Shown here piece by piece: positions 44,108 to 54,200 of a stretch of DNA of 64,000 nucleotides. The DNA lies in assembly GCF_002940005.1 (NCBI RefSeq), contig NZ_MDEF01000005.1. One strand, 5' to 3'. Made by a program: the position numbers and the translations under genes. The notes beneath the pieces were generated by a model, which saw only the letters and a list, made by a program, of their open reading frames with translations, had not been told where the DNA came from and did no database searches. Position 1 is the first letter of the stretch, and every line of letters begins with the position of its first letter. This stretch comes from Xanthomonas hortorum. Its GTDB lineage: Bacteria > Pseudomonadota > Gammaproteobacteria > Xanthomonadales > Xanthomonadaceae.

Positions 44108-45576
44108 TCGCGCGCGCGTTGCTCGCACTATGTGTGCTGATCTGCAGTGCCGGCGCGCATGCCGCGCAGGTGACAATCGGCTCGAAGAACTTCACCGAGG
44201 CAGTGATCCTGGGCGAGATTGCCACTGCGGCCGGCCAGCGCGATGGTGTGGACGTGCAGCACCGCGCGCAGCTCGGTGGCACGCGCATCCTGTGGCGCGC
44301 GCTGGAGACCGGGCAGATCGATGCCTATGCCGAATACACCGGCACGTTGGCGCAGGAGCTGCTGCAGTTGCCCAAGGCCAGCCAGGCCGAACTGCGCGCC
44401 GCACTGGACGCACGCGGACTGGCGATGACCGACTCGCTCGGCTTCCAGAACACCTATGCCTTCGGCATGCGTGCCGAACGCGCGCAGGCGCTCGGTATCG
44501 CGACGATGTCGGATCTGGCCCGGCATCCTTCGCTAAAGATCGGTCTGAGCAACGAATTCATGCAACGCGCCGATGGCTGGCCTGGCATACGCGCCGCGTA
44601 CGCGCTGCCACAGACCGCGACCGGGCTGGATCACGATCTGGCCTATCGCGCGCTGCAGAGCGGTGCGATCGAAGTCACCGATCTGTACAGCACCGATGCG
44701 GAAATTCCGTATTACCAGTTGCAGGTGCTGCGCGACGACCGCCGGTATTTCCCCGAGTACCAGGCCGTGTTTCTGTATCGCAAGGACCTGGCGCAACGCG
44801 CACCGGCGATGTTGAAGACATTGCAGGGGCTGCAAGGCCGCATCGACGAGGCGACCATGCAGCGGCTCAACGCGCAAGTGAAGCTGGAGCGTCAGTCCGA
44901 GGCGGCGGTGGCCGCGCAATGGCTGGGCGTCACGCCTGCATCCGAAGCCGATTCGCGTATCACGCGCCTGCTGCGGCACACGCGCGAACATCTGGCCCTG
45001 GTCGGCATCTCGTTGGGCTTTGCGTTGGTGATTGCGTTGCCGCTGGGCGTGCTGGCGGCGCGGCGGCCACGGCTCGGTCAGGTGGTGTTGTCGTTGACCG
45101 GCGTGTTGCAGACGCTGCCATCGCTGGCGGTGTTCGTCTTCATGATTCCGCTGTTCGGCATCGGCGCCAAACCGGCGATTGCCGCGTTGTTTCTCTACAG
45201 CCTGCTGCCGATCGTGCGCAACACCCACGCCGGGCTGACCTCGATCCCACGCGAGCTGCGCCAGACCGCTCAGGCCATCGGGCTACCAGCGTGGACGCGC
45301 TTGTGGCGCGTGGAGTTGCCGTTGGCGCGCCGCACGATCGTGGCCGGTATCCAGACCGCAGCGGTGATCAACGTCGGCACCGCCACGCTGGGCGCGCTGA
45401 TCGGTGCTGGCGGTTACGGCCAGCCGATCCTCACCGGTATTCGCCTGGATGACATCGGCTTGATTCTGGAAGGCGCGATTCCTGCGGCGGTGCTTGCACT
45501 GCTGGTGCAGGCGGCGTTCGAAGGCCTGGAGCGCTGGGTCACGCCGCGTGGGTTGCGGCTCAGTCAGCGCGGTTGA
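44104..45576 (+). CDS. Fused osmoprotectant binding protein and permease
   Basis: A 490-residue protein joining a periplasmic substrate-binding domain (residues about 20-285, starting VTIGSKNFTEAVILGEI and including GGTRILWRALETGQIDAYAEYTG) to a permease (about 290-490, with the EAA-type loop RELRQTAQAIGLPAWTRLW). An N-terminal signal peptide (to about AHAA) places the binding domain outside. The order SBP-TMD is opposite to the OpuBC/EgtU fusion order TMD-SBP. Substrates may be glycine betaine, choline or related compounds; ergothioneine is also worth considering because egtB/egtD are near and EgtU-type transporters belong to this family. Confidence 0.88.
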   Translation: MIARALLALCVLICSAGAHAAQVTIGSKNFTEAVILGEIATAAGQRDGVDVQHRAQLGGTRILWRALETGQIDAYAEYTGTLAQELLQLPKASQAELRAALDARGLAMTDSLGFQNTYAFGMRAERAQALGIATMSDLARHPSLKIGLSNEFMQRADGWPGIRAAYALPQTATGLDHDLAYRALQSGAIEVTDLYSTDAEIPYYQLQVLRDDRRYFPEYQAVFLYRKDLAQRAPAMLKTLQGLQGRIDEATMQRLNAQVKLERQSEAAVAAQWLGVTPASEADSRITRLLRHTREHLALVGISLGFALVIALPLGVLAARRPRLGQVVLSLTGVLQTLPSLAVFVFMIPLFGIGAKPAIAALFLYSLLPIVRNTHAGLTSIPRELRQTAQAIGLPAWTRLWRVELPLARRTIVAGIQTAAVINVGTATLGALIGAGGYGQPILTGIRLDDIGLILEGAIPAAVLALLVQAAFEGLERWVTPRGLRLSQRG

Positions 45577-45657
45577 GCGCGTAGGAGCGGACCTGGCCGC
45601 GATGAGGCATTACCCCGGCAACGCCCCTTCGCGGCCAGGTCCGCTCCTACAAGCGCT
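45577..45657. terminator. GTAGGAGCGG-type REP hairpin between convergent genes
   Basis: GCGCGTAGGAGCGGACCTGG and its inverted partner CCAGGTCCGCTCCTACAAGC form a long stem around a loop of about 35 bases, starting at the transporter stop and ending 11 bases before the converging PLP-enzyme stop. It is probably a two-way terminator. Confidence 0.75.
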
Positions 45658-45668
45658 GGCTTACCGCC

Positions 45669-46850
45669 TCATCCGTCTGGCAGCGCCGCAATCAAGCGTG
45701 AAAGCGCATCCTCGGTGACGCTCATGTGCGGTGCGATACGTAAACGTCCGTGCCGCCAGGTACAGATCGCACCAAGTTTGCTGAACGTTGCCGCCACTGC
45801 ATCCAGCTGGTCTGCTGGCGGCTGCAAGGCCGTGAGATGCGGTGCATGCCCAGGCGTGCACCAGCCGCCCAGACCACGTGCGTGCAAGGCCGCATCGCAC
45901 TGCGCAGTGAGCGCACCAAGCGCCTGCCCAATACGTGCCGGTTGCCATGCAGCGACCTGCTGCAATGCCACCGTCGCCATCGCGATCCGCAAGGGATCGG
46001 CAACGCCGCCGGCATCGAACCGTCGTGCACCGCTGCGGTACGGCGGCGCTTTGGCGACCGGAAAGTCCCAACTGCTGCCGGCATCGCGGCCGATCCAGTG
46101 TTCTTCGATCGGCACGCCGTGCGCACGCCAGTGCGGCGCCACCCACAGCCAGGCCAATCCCATCGGCCCGAGCAGCCATTTGTGGCCGACACTGACCACA
46201 AAATCCGGTTGCCAGCGCGGTAGATCGGTCGGCAGCACGCCCAGGCTCTGGCTCAGATCCAGCACCAGCGCCGCGCCGCGCGCGTGCGCCGCTGCGCTGA
46301 CCCGGTCCAGGTCCAGTTGCCGCCCATCCAGCCAGTACGCGTGCGGCAGCGTCACGATGCGTAACGCAGGGGTGTCGGCAATCGCCTGCAATACCGCATC
46401 GGTGAGTGCGTCGCCGCTGGCCGTCGGCACCGCCACGATATGCGCACCGACTTCCACACAGCGCCGTTGCCAGATCAGCAAGTTGGACGGGAATTGTCCC
46501 TCCAGCAGCAACACCGCCTCGCCGCGTTGCAGCGGCAGGTTACGTGCGGCAGTGGCCAGCCCATGCGCGGCCGAGGGCAGCATCGCCACGCCATCGGTGT
46601 CGTGGTCGAACAAGCCAGCGGCAAGCGCGCGCAAACATTCGATGTCGTGCAGCCACGCATCGAACGGCAGCTGCCAGGGTGTGGCCATCGCGTCGATGGC
46701 CTGATGCGCCACCGTTTGCACGGCGCGCAATAGCGGCCCGCGCGAGGCGGCATCCAGATACGTGATGTCGATAGGTAACGCGAATGCCTGCTGCCGATGT
46801 GACCAGTCGATGGGGGCGGGGAGCAGGCTGGACAGGGAAGACGTGGACAT
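45669..46850 (-). CDS. Class V aminotransferase-fold PLP enzyme, EgtE candidate
   Basis: A 393-residue PLP enzyme; the Schiff-base Lys is in SVGHKWLLGP, with DLSQSLG supplying the cofactor Asp. It is divergent from egtB, 65 bases apart. Ergothioneine synthesis needs a PLP C-S lyase (EgtE) after EgtB and EgtD. Its fold and position make it a good EgtE candidate, but sequence alone does not prove lyase over desulfurase or transaminase activity. ATG 46850 is used rather than GTG 46856. Confidence 0.75.
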   Translation of the reverse strand: MSTSSLSSLLPAPIDWSHRQQAFALPIDITYLDAASRGPLLRAVQTVAHQAIDAMATPWQLPFDAWLHDIECLRALAAGLFDHDTDGVAMLPSAAHGLATAARNLPLQRGEAVLLLEGQFPSNLLIWQRRCVEVGAHIVAVPTASGDALTDAVLQAIADTPALRIVTLPHAYWLDGRQLDLDRVSAAAHARGAALVLDLSQSLGVLPTDLPRWQPDFVVSVGHKWLLGPMGLAWLWVAPHWRAHGVPIEEHWIGRDAGSSWDFPVAKAPPYRSGARRFDAGGVADPLRIAMATVALQQVAAWQPARIGQALGALTAQCDAALHARGLGGWCTPGHAPHLTALQPPADQLDAVAATFSKLGAICTWRHGRLRIAPHMSVTEDALSRLIAALPDG

Positions 46851-46915
46851 GACCACAGCTTACCGCTGGCTGCCACGCTGCCGACACGGCGCGTTCACGG
46901 CCGCTCCTCAAGCAT

Positions 46916-48205
46916 ATGCCCATGTCTGCAATCTCCCCCGTGCTGGTCGACCACCAGCAACAGCAGCTGACCCTGCTGGAACGCTTCGCGCAGACCCGCG
47001 CGTTGAGCGATCGCCTCGCCGCACCGCTGAGCGCCGAAGACGCGATGGTGCAGAGCATGCCCGACGCCAGCCCCAGCAAATGGCATCTGGCGCATACCAC
47101 CTGGTTCTTCGAACGCTTCGTGTTGCAGACCGATCCTGCGTACCGCGTGTTCGATCCGGCCTGGGATTTCTTGTTCAACAGCTACTACCAAAGCGTCGGC
47201 CCGATGCATGCGCGCGCACGCCGCGGTGTGCTGTCGCGGCCCTCGTTGCAACAGGTGCGCGACTACCGCGCTGCGGTCGATGCACAGATGCAGCAGCGCT
47301 TGCGCGATGGGCAATTAGACGCCCAGGCCTGCACCATCGTGCAACTCGGGATCCAGCATGAGCAGCAGCATCAGGAGTTGCTGCTCACCGACATCAAGCA
47401 TGCGCTGTGGAGCAATCCGTTGCAGCCGGCCTATCGCGATGCGCCCGCACCGCCCGCCGCCATTGCCAGCACGCTGCGCTGGCATGCGCGCGACGAGCAG
47501 ATCGTGGAGATCGGTGCAGCCGCGTGGCCGCAATCCGAAGCGTTTGCCTACGACAACGAATCGCCGCGTCATCGCGTCCTGGTCGGCGCGCATGCGCTGG
47601 CGCATCGCGTGGTCAGCAATGCCGAATTCCAGGAATTCATCGACGCCGGTGGTTACCGCAGCGCCGGCGCCTGGCTCAGCGATGGCTGGGCGATGGTGCA
47701 GGCGCAGGGCTGGCAGCGTCCGTTGTACTGGGATGCAGATGGACGCGAGTTCACGCTTGATGGCTGGCGTGCGCGCGATGCACATGCACCGGTATGTCAT
47801 CTGAGTCTCTTCGAAGCCGATGCCTTCGCACGTTGGGCCGGCGCGCGTCTGCCCACCGAAACCGAGTGGGAGCAAGCCGCGACCGGTGTGCCGGTGCAAG
47901 GCAACTTCGTCGATGCCGACGCGCTGCATCCACGCGGCGCCGAAGCGGTGGATACCGGTCTGCAGCAGTTGTTCGGCGATGTCTGGGAGTGGACCGGCAG
48001 TGCGTATCTGCCGTATCCGGGTTTCGCGCCGTGGCCCGGATCGCTGGGCGAATACAACGGCAAATTCATGAATGCGCAATGGGTGCTGCGCGGTGGCAGT
48101 TGTGCCACACCGGCCAGCCATATCCGCGCCAGTTACCGCAACTTTTTCCCATCCGATGCGCGTTGGCAGTTTGCCGGCGTGCGCCTTGCCAAGGATCTGC
48201 CTTGA
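46916..48205 (+). CDS. egtB: Ergothioneine biosynthesis sulfoxide synthase EgtB
   Basis: EgtB (429 residues) joins a thiol donor to hercynine using non-haem iron and oxygen. The N-terminal DinB-like domain has the iron ligands His60 (WHLAHTTWFFE) and His147/His151 (HEQQHQE). The C-terminal formylglycine-generating-enzyme-like domain has RLPTETEWEQAA, GDVWEWTGSAY and VLRGGSCAT. A second ATG at 46922 is also possible. It overlaps egtD by four bases. Confidence 0.95.
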   Translation: MPMSAISPVLVDHQQQQLTLLERFAQTRALSDRLAAPLSAEDAMVQSMPDASPSKWHLAHTTWFFERFVLQTDPAYRVFDPAWDFLFNSYYQSVGPMHARARRGVLSRPSLQQVRDYRAAVDAQMQQRLRDGQLDAQACTIVQLGIQHEQQHQELLLTDIKHALWSNPLQPAYRDAPAPPAAIASTLRWHARDEQIVEIGAAAWPQSEAFAYDNESPRHRVLVGAHALAHRVVSNAEFQEFIDAGGYRSAGAWLSDGWAMVQAQGWQRPLYWDADGREFTLDGWRARDAHAPVCHLSLFEADAFARWAGARLPTETEWEQAATGVPVQGNFVDADALHPRGAEAVDTGLQQLFGDVWEWTGSAYLPYPGFAPWPGSLGEYNGKFMNAQWVLRGGSCATPASHIRASYRNFFPSDARWQFAGVRLAKDLP

Positions 48206-49188
48206 ACGCCGCCGCCCACGCCACCCAACGCGCCCACGCCGCGCTGACCGATCTGCAACCGCAACCGGACGACATCACCGCCGATGCGCTGGCGGGTTTG
48301 GCGCAGACGCCCAAGACGCTGCCGTCCAAGTATTTTTACGACGCGCGCGGCTCGCAGTTGTTCGAAGCCATCACCCAGCAGCCGGAGTATTACCTCACCG
48401 GCACCGAATTGCGTCTGCTGGAAGCCAGCATGCCGGCGATCGCGCAGGCGATCGGCCCCGAGGTGCATGTGGTTGAATACGGCAGCGGCAGTGGCCGCAA
48501 AACCGAGTTGCTGCTGCAGGGCCTGCGCGATGTGGTGGCCTATACCCCGCTGGAAATCTCGCGCAGCGCCTTGCTCGACAGCACCGCGCGGCTGGCCCAG
48601 CAATTTCCGCAGATCCAGATGCTGCCGGTGTGCACCGACTTCACCAAGCCGTTGCGGTTGCCCGATGCGCAGCGCCCGGCGCGTCGGCATCTGGTGTTCT
48701 TCCCCGGTTCCACGCTGGGCAATTTCACCGACACCGCCGCCATCGAGTTGATGGATGCGATGCGCCAGACGATGGGCAGCGATGGCTGCGCGTTGATCGG
48801 GATCGATCTCGACAAGGATGCCGCGCTGATCGAGGCCGCCTATAACGATGCCGCTGGCGTCACTGCCGAATTCACCTTGAATCTGCTGGCGCGGCTCAAC
48901 CGCGAGATCGGCAGCGATTTCGATCTGGAGGGCTTCCGTCACCATGCGGTGTATGCACGCGAACGCGGCCGCATCGAGACCTTTCTGATCAGTCAACGCG
49001 CCCAGCACGTGCACGTAGGCGGTAAGGACTTCAACTTTGCCGAAGGCGAGGCGATGCAGGTCGAATACAGCTACAAATACACCGACGCCCGCTTCGCCGA
49101 GCTTGCCGCCGCCGCCGGGTTGAAAGTCACGCACGGCTGGAACGATGCCAAGGACTGGTTTGGGCTGCGCTTGTTGCGGCCGCTGTAA
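48202..49188 (+). CDS. egtD: L-histidine N-alpha-methyltransferase EgtD
   Basis: EgtD (328 residues) trimethylates histidine to hercynine using SAM. It shows SKYFYDARGSQLFEAIT, the SAM motif VEYGSGSGRKTELLL, and FPGSTLGNF. A TTG start at 48202 is inferred: it overlaps the egtB stop as TTGA and gives the normal family length, while the next in-frame ATG would remove the conserved N-terminal domain. Confidence 0.93.
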   Translation: MNAAAHATQRAHAALTDLQPQPDDITADALAGLAQTPKTLPSKYFYDARGSQLFEAITQQPEYYLTGTELRLLEASMPAIAQAIGPEVHVVEYGSGSGRKTELLLQGLRDVVAYTPLEISRSALLDSTARLAQQFPQIQMLPVCTDFTKPLRLPDAQRPARRHLVFFPGSTLGNFTDTAAIELMDAMRQTMGSDGCALIGIDLDKDAALIEAAYNDAAGVTAEFTLNLLARLNREIGSDFDLEGFRHHAVYARERGRIETFLISQRAQHVHVGGKDFNFAEGEAMQVEYSYKYTDARFAELAAAAGLKVTHGWNDAKDWFGLRLLRPL

Positions 49189-49245
49189 CCGGCTGCTTTT
49201 TCGAATGTTATCGGCGCTTGGCGACGTGGTGGCCGTGTCGGTGCC

Positions 49246-50523
49246 TCAAACTGATTGCAGTAGTTTGAGCGCCCGCTGACATGCGGCGTGGATTACGTCC
49301 ACCAGCGTGTCCAGAATTGGATGCTCGACGCCTTCGTTTCGAAGTTCGACAGCAAGATCCTGCGCTTGGTCCGGCAGCTGATTGGCAGCCAGGCGCATCC
49401 AGGCGAGGCAAGCCGATGCCTCCAGGCGCATCTGCAGCGCAAGCTGTTGCCAATCGCTTGAACGGACATCCCACCAGCGATAGTGGCTGCCGATCTTCAT
49501 CGCCAGCTTGATCTTGCGCTGTTGCAGATGCGGATAAGGCAGGGCGCTGGAGATGTCGTACAGCGGCGCCAGTCGCACTTGTCCCGCCTGGCCAAGCAAC
49601 AACGAATAGTTCTTCGCATGCGCATCGGTGCCGCCGATCAGGTAATTGAAGACCAAGGCCTGAAACAGGCTTTCGACGTCTTGCCGCGCTTGCGAGGAGT
49701 GCATCCACAGCAGCTGCGCGATCTCGGTTGGTCCCGGGCCACCCTGGTTTTGATACTTGATCTGCGGCATCACTCCCAATGCCTGGCAGAAGTCTTCCTG
49801 ATGGATGCGTAGCAGCGTGCCCTGGGTTGCGATGCGGTCATAGCGCTCGACACAGATGGCCGTCTCATCGCCAAACCTCAGCGCCTGGCCCGCTGCAGTC
49901 GACAGGCCGATCTTGCGCGCAAGGCGCAGGCAAAACAGTTCGTTCTCGACGAAGCCGTCGTATTCGCCGCTGGGCGGTTTGAGGATATGCGTGGTTGGAA
50001 TGCGTCCGGCCGGGATGGCCCATTGCTGTCCGTCGTGCAGCAAGGCAATCTTGGCCTGCGCGCCTGCCAGGCTGAATTGACCGACGTCGTCGATCTGGCG
50101 TGCTGCACCGACATCCTGGCGCAGCCTGCGCAGGCGCATTTCCAACGCGCTCTCGGTGAGAGGCTCGATGCTGTCGTTGGCGCCGGACATGACGTCCTCA
50201 AGCCGGGCTGGAGTGACGAATTGCACCGCACCTGCACAGTCCTCGCCGACATGCGACAACAGCGCCAACGGGTTGCGTGGCGAGACCTGAAATCTGGATG
50301 CCCAGCGTTGCAAGGTGGTTTCATTGTCGGGTAGCAAGCCCCAGACCACCGCGTTGACCGCATCGGTTGGGTGATGCTCCCGGCTGAGCGGAATGTTCAA
50401 CGAAAGCGGTACCGCATTTGCCGACGCTCGCCAGGCAGGGTCGTAAGCAAATCGCGCACGGCCAGTAGCGTCGGCATCCAACTGGCCAACCACTTGGCTA
50501 CCGATCAGTGCAATCAGCTTCAC
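49246..50523 (-). CDS. hipA: HipA Ser/Thr kinase toxin (module 2, E. coli-like)
   Basis: A 425-residue HipA. All signature residues of the E. coli toxin are present: regulatory Ser151 in SLAGAQAK, catalytic Asp300 and Asn305 in GGTDAHAKNYS, and metal Asp323 in LYDISS. The N-terminal beta domain (PLSLNIPLS, GLLPDN) is intact, so it is probably active. It overlaps its antitoxin gene by four bases. Confidence 0.94.
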   Translation of the reverse strand: MKLIALIGSQVVGQLDADATGRARFAYDPAWRASANAVPLSLNIPLSREHHPTDAVNAVVWGLLPDNETTLQRWASRFQVSPRNPLALLSHVGEDCAGAVQFVTPARLEDVMSGANDSIEPLTESALEMRLRRLRQDVGAARQIDDVGQFSLAGAQAKIALLHDGQQWAIPAGRIPTTHILKPPSGEYDGFVENELFCLRLARKIGLSTAAGQALRFGDETAICVERYDRIATQGTLLRIHQEDFCQALGVMPQIKYQNQGGPGPTEIAQLLWMHSSQARQDVESLFQALVFNYLIGGTDAHAKNYSLLLGQAGQVRLAPLYDISSALPYPHLQQRKIKLAMKIGSHYRWWDVRSSDWQQLALQMRLEASACLAWMRLAANQLPDQAQDLAVELRNEGVEHPILDTLVDVIHAACQRALKLLQSV

Positions 50524-51113
50524 TCGGTCTTCTTCTTCTTGCTGATTGATCGCGCTTTTGGTGTGGCAGGTGTGGTCTTGCTACCGATGTCTGGTGCACG
50601 AGCGTTTTGTGAATTCGCCGCATCAGTCTCTGCTGCCTCTGCAGACGGCTGCTGCGATTTGCGCGACACGGCATCGCGCGCTGGATGCACTTCCAGCTGC
50701 GCGGCGTGCGCGGCAGAACGAGTTACCAAGTCAGCGCTTTGCGAAGGTTCGAGGACATGGAATGCACTCGGCTTGCCCACGTTCTTCAACGCGTAAAGCG
50801 AACTGAGCGGACGCTGGGTGCGATTGCGTTCGACGATGTCATCCAGGTTGATCGATGGCATGGCTGCGCGGTCGGGTGGAAGACGATGTCGAGCATCGGC
50901 GCCACCCGGGGCAAGCAGCAGCTCAAGGCCCAGTACCTGCAGCGCGCGCAGGATCAGTTGCAGCTCGGCGCGTGGCTTGCCTTTCTCGATATCGACGATC
51001 CACTGCCGACTCGCGCCGATTTCATTGGCCAGACGTGCCTGATCCCAGCCCCGGCTCTTGCGAGTGGCGCGGATAACATTGCCGATGTCGGCAGGGGTAC
51101 GCACAGTGTCCAT
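50520..51113 (-). CDS. hipB: HipB-like XRE antitoxin with long basic tail (module 2)
   Basis: A 197-residue protein from ATG 51113 (206 from ATG 51140, which lies inside the operator). The XRE domain is at about residues 8-70 (ARLANEIGASRQWIVDIEKG). The following 120 residues are low-complexity, Ala/Ser/Lys-rich, and end KARSISKKKKTE, far longer than E. coli HipB (88 residues). The tail could hold extra HipA- or DNA-binding features or be a protease signal. Two palindromes lie upstream. Confidence 0.85.
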   Translation of the reverse strand: MDTVRTPADIGNVIRATRKSRGWDQARLANEIGASRQWIVDIEKGKPRAELQLILRALQVLGLELLLAPGGADARHRLPPDRAAMPSINLDDIVERNRTQRPLSSLYALKNVGKPSAFHVLEPSQSADLVTRSAAHAAQLEVHPARDAVSRKSQQPSAEAAETDAANSQNARAPDIGSKTTPATPKARSISKKKKTE

Positions 51114-51121
51114 GGTCTGAA

Positions 51122-51166
51122 TGTAAGCGATCGGCGACATGGATTCAATGTCGCCGTTCGCTTACA
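51122..51166 (-). promoter_or_regulatory. Long palindromic operator of hipBA module 2
   Basis: TGTAAGCGATCGGCGACAT and ATGTCGCCGTTCGCTTACA are inverted with one mismatch in 19 positions, around a 7-base spacer. It lies immediately upstream of hipB and is the strongest palindrome near a gene start in this window. Confidence 0.85.
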
Positions 51167-51229
51167 TTCGGCTTGGGATTTGCGGCACCTTAAGCCCTGG
51201 ACCGCGCTGTGCTGGCGAATGAGTTCGTT

Positions 51230-51254
51230 CGGTTACATATTCGCGATGTAACCG
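51230..51254 (-). promoter_or_regulatory. Second hipBA operator-like palindrome
   Basis: CGGTTACAT and ATGTAACCG are perfect inverted copies with a 7-base spacer, the same ACAT-N7-ATGT core as the site at 51122. It ends 11 bases before the stop codon of the upstream oxidoreductase gene. Confidence 0.75.
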
Positions 51255-51264
51255 TTCGGCGACA

Positions 51265-54200
51265 TCAAGCCGCCTGCACCACATGCAGCGCCTTGGGATT
51301 GCGCCACTGCGCCAGCAGCGCGGCCTCGCGTGCCTTGGCCTCGTGCAGATGCGCGTGCTTGATATGGCCATAGCCGCGGATGTGCTCGGGAATGCTGGCG
51401 ATCTGTGCGGCCAGGCCGACGTTGTCGGCATCCAGGCGCTCCAGCAGCGTCTCCACCGTTGCAACGTAATCGGCGATCAGTTGGCGTTCGCCACGTCGCT
51501 CGGCGCTGTAGCCAAACACATCGAGCGTGCCGCCGCGCAGGAACTTCAAACGCGCCAGCAGCTTGAAGGCGTTGAACATCCACGGCCCGTATTCGCGCTT
51601 GATCAGGTTGCCGTGCGCGTCCTTCTTTGCCAGCAACGGCGGCGCCAGGTGGAAGCGCAGCGTGTAGTCGCCTTCGAATTGTTGTTGCAGCCGGCGCTGG
51701 AAGTCGCCGCGCGTGTATAGCCGCGCCACTTCGTATTCGTCCTTGTAGGCCATCAGCTTGAAGGCATAACGCGCGACCGCTTCGCTCAATGCGCTGCTGC
51801 CGGGCGCACGTTGCGCCTCGTGCGTGCGTACGCGTTCGACCAGAGCGCGATAGCGCTGCGCGTAGGCGGCATCCTGGTAATCGGTCAGAAAGCCGACGCG
51901 GCGCGCGATGGCTTCATCCAGCGACTGCGCCAGCTGCTCGTCGTCAAGCGGATGCGTCGGCGCATCGACATCGCCATGCAGCGTGTTGCCCGTGCTTTGC
52001 GCCAACGCACGTGGCGCGCTCTGACCGCTGAGATCGTGGTCTTCCCAATTGCCGGGCGCACGCGCTTGCGGCGCATCGCCATGCGCGATGGCCGAGTCGC
52101 CCACGCTCGGCAAGCCCGCAGCACGCCGCACTGCCGGCAGATCGACCGCGGCCAATCGCCCCCACGCGAACGCCTGCTGATTCATCGCCACCGCCGCACC
52201 GTTGAGCTCGATCGCGCGCATCAGCGCCGCATGCGACAACGGCACCAGCCCGTGTTGCCAGGCATAGCCGAGCACGAACAGGTTGCTGGCGATCGCATCG
52301 CCCAGCAGCGCGGTGGCCAGTTGCGTGGCATCCAGCAGTAACGGCTCCTGGCCGCCCAATGCGGTACGCACGCCGGCGATGATCTCGGCGGCGGGGAACT
52401 GCAGGTCCGGCTGGGTGGTGAAGTTGCCCGGCATTGCCTCATAGGTGTTGAGTACTACCTGGGTGCGGCCATCGCGCACCTTGGACAGGGCCCAGTAATC
52501 GTTGACCACCACCATGTCGCAGCCCAGCACCAGATCCGCTTCGCCGGCAGCGATGCGCACCGCGTGGATATCGGCCGGTCGGCGTGCGATGCGGATATGC
52601 GTGGTCACCGCGCCGCCCTTCTGCGCCAGCCCGGTCTGATCCAGCACGGTGGCGCCCTTGCCTTCCAGATGCCCGGCCATGCCAAGCAACGCACCGATGG
52701 TCACCACGCCGGTGCCGCCGACGCCGGTGATCAGAATATTCCAGGGTTGTTCCAGCGTGGTGCGTTGTGGCGGCGCGGGCAACGTGTCGAACAGCGCGGT
52801 GGCATCGCGTTGTTTGCCCTTGCGTGGCTTGCCGCCATGCACGGTGACAAAGCTCGGGCAAAAGCCAGAGACGCAGGAATAATCCTTGTTGCAATTGGAT
52901 TGATCGATCTGCCGCTTGCGTCCGAATTCGGTTTCCTTGGGCAGCACCGACACGCAGAAGCTCTTTTCGCCGCAATCGCCGCAACCTTCGCAGACCAGCG
53001 AATTGATCATGACGCGCTTGGGCGGATCCACCAGCTTGCCGCGCTTGCGCCGGCGGCGTTTTTCGGTAGCGCAGGTCTGATCGAAGATCAGGATCGACAC
53101 ACCCCTGATGGTGCGCAACTGCTGCTGCACCGCATCCAGCTCGCCACGGTCATGAAAGGCGACATCGGCAGGAAACAGATCGCGGCGCCGCGTCCACTTG
53201 CTGATGTCGTCGCTGACCACCGCAATGGCGTGGATGCCTTCGGCGCGCAGTTGATGCGCGATGTCGGGCACGGTAAGCGTGCCGTCCACCGGCTGGCCGC
53301 CGGTCATCGCCACCGCATCGTTGTAGAGAATCTTGTAGGTGATGTTGACGCCGGTGGCGACCGACTGGCGGATCGCCAATGAGCCGCTGTGGAAATAGGT
53401 GCCGTCGCCCAGGTTCTGGAACACGTGCGGCGTTTCGGTAAACGGTGCCTGCCCCGACCAGGTCACGCCTTCGCCGCCCATGTGGGTGAAGGTGTCGGTG
53501 GAGCGGTTCATCCAGGTCACCATGTAATGGCAACCGATGCCGCCCAGCGCACGCGAGCCTTCCGGCACCGCCGTGGAGGTGTTGTGCGGGCAGCCGGAGC
53601 AGTAATGCGGCACGCGCGGAAACAGCGCGCGCGGCAAGGCCATTTCGGCTTCCTTGCTGTCCATCCAGCGCAGCCGCTGTTCGATCGAGTCGGTCATCGC
53701 GCTGGATGGAAGCGCAAATCGCTGGATACGCTTGCCGATCACTGCGGCAATCGTGGCCGGCGTCAGCTCGCCGGTGGAGGGCAGGATCCACGCGCCATGC
53801 TCGTCGTATTTGCCGACGATGCTCGGCCGCGCACCGGCGCTGGCCGGCCAGTTGTAGAACAGCTCCTTCATCTGGCGCTCGATGAAGGCTTTCTTCTCCT
53901 CCACCACCAGAATGTCTTCGAGCCCCTGCGCAAACGCGCTGATGCCCACCGGCTCCAGCGGCCAGGTCATGCCGACCTTGTACACGCGGATGCCGATCTG
54001 CGCGCACGCCTGCGCATCCAGGCCCAGGTATTCCAGCGCCTGCAGCACGTCCAGATAGCTCTTGCCGGTCGTGACGATACCCAAGCGTGCGTGCGGCGAA
54101 TCCAGCACGACGCGGTCGATGTGATTGGCGCGCGCGAATGCCTGCGCGGCGGCGATCGCGTAGCGGTGCAGACGCATTTCCTGATCCACCGGCGGATCCG

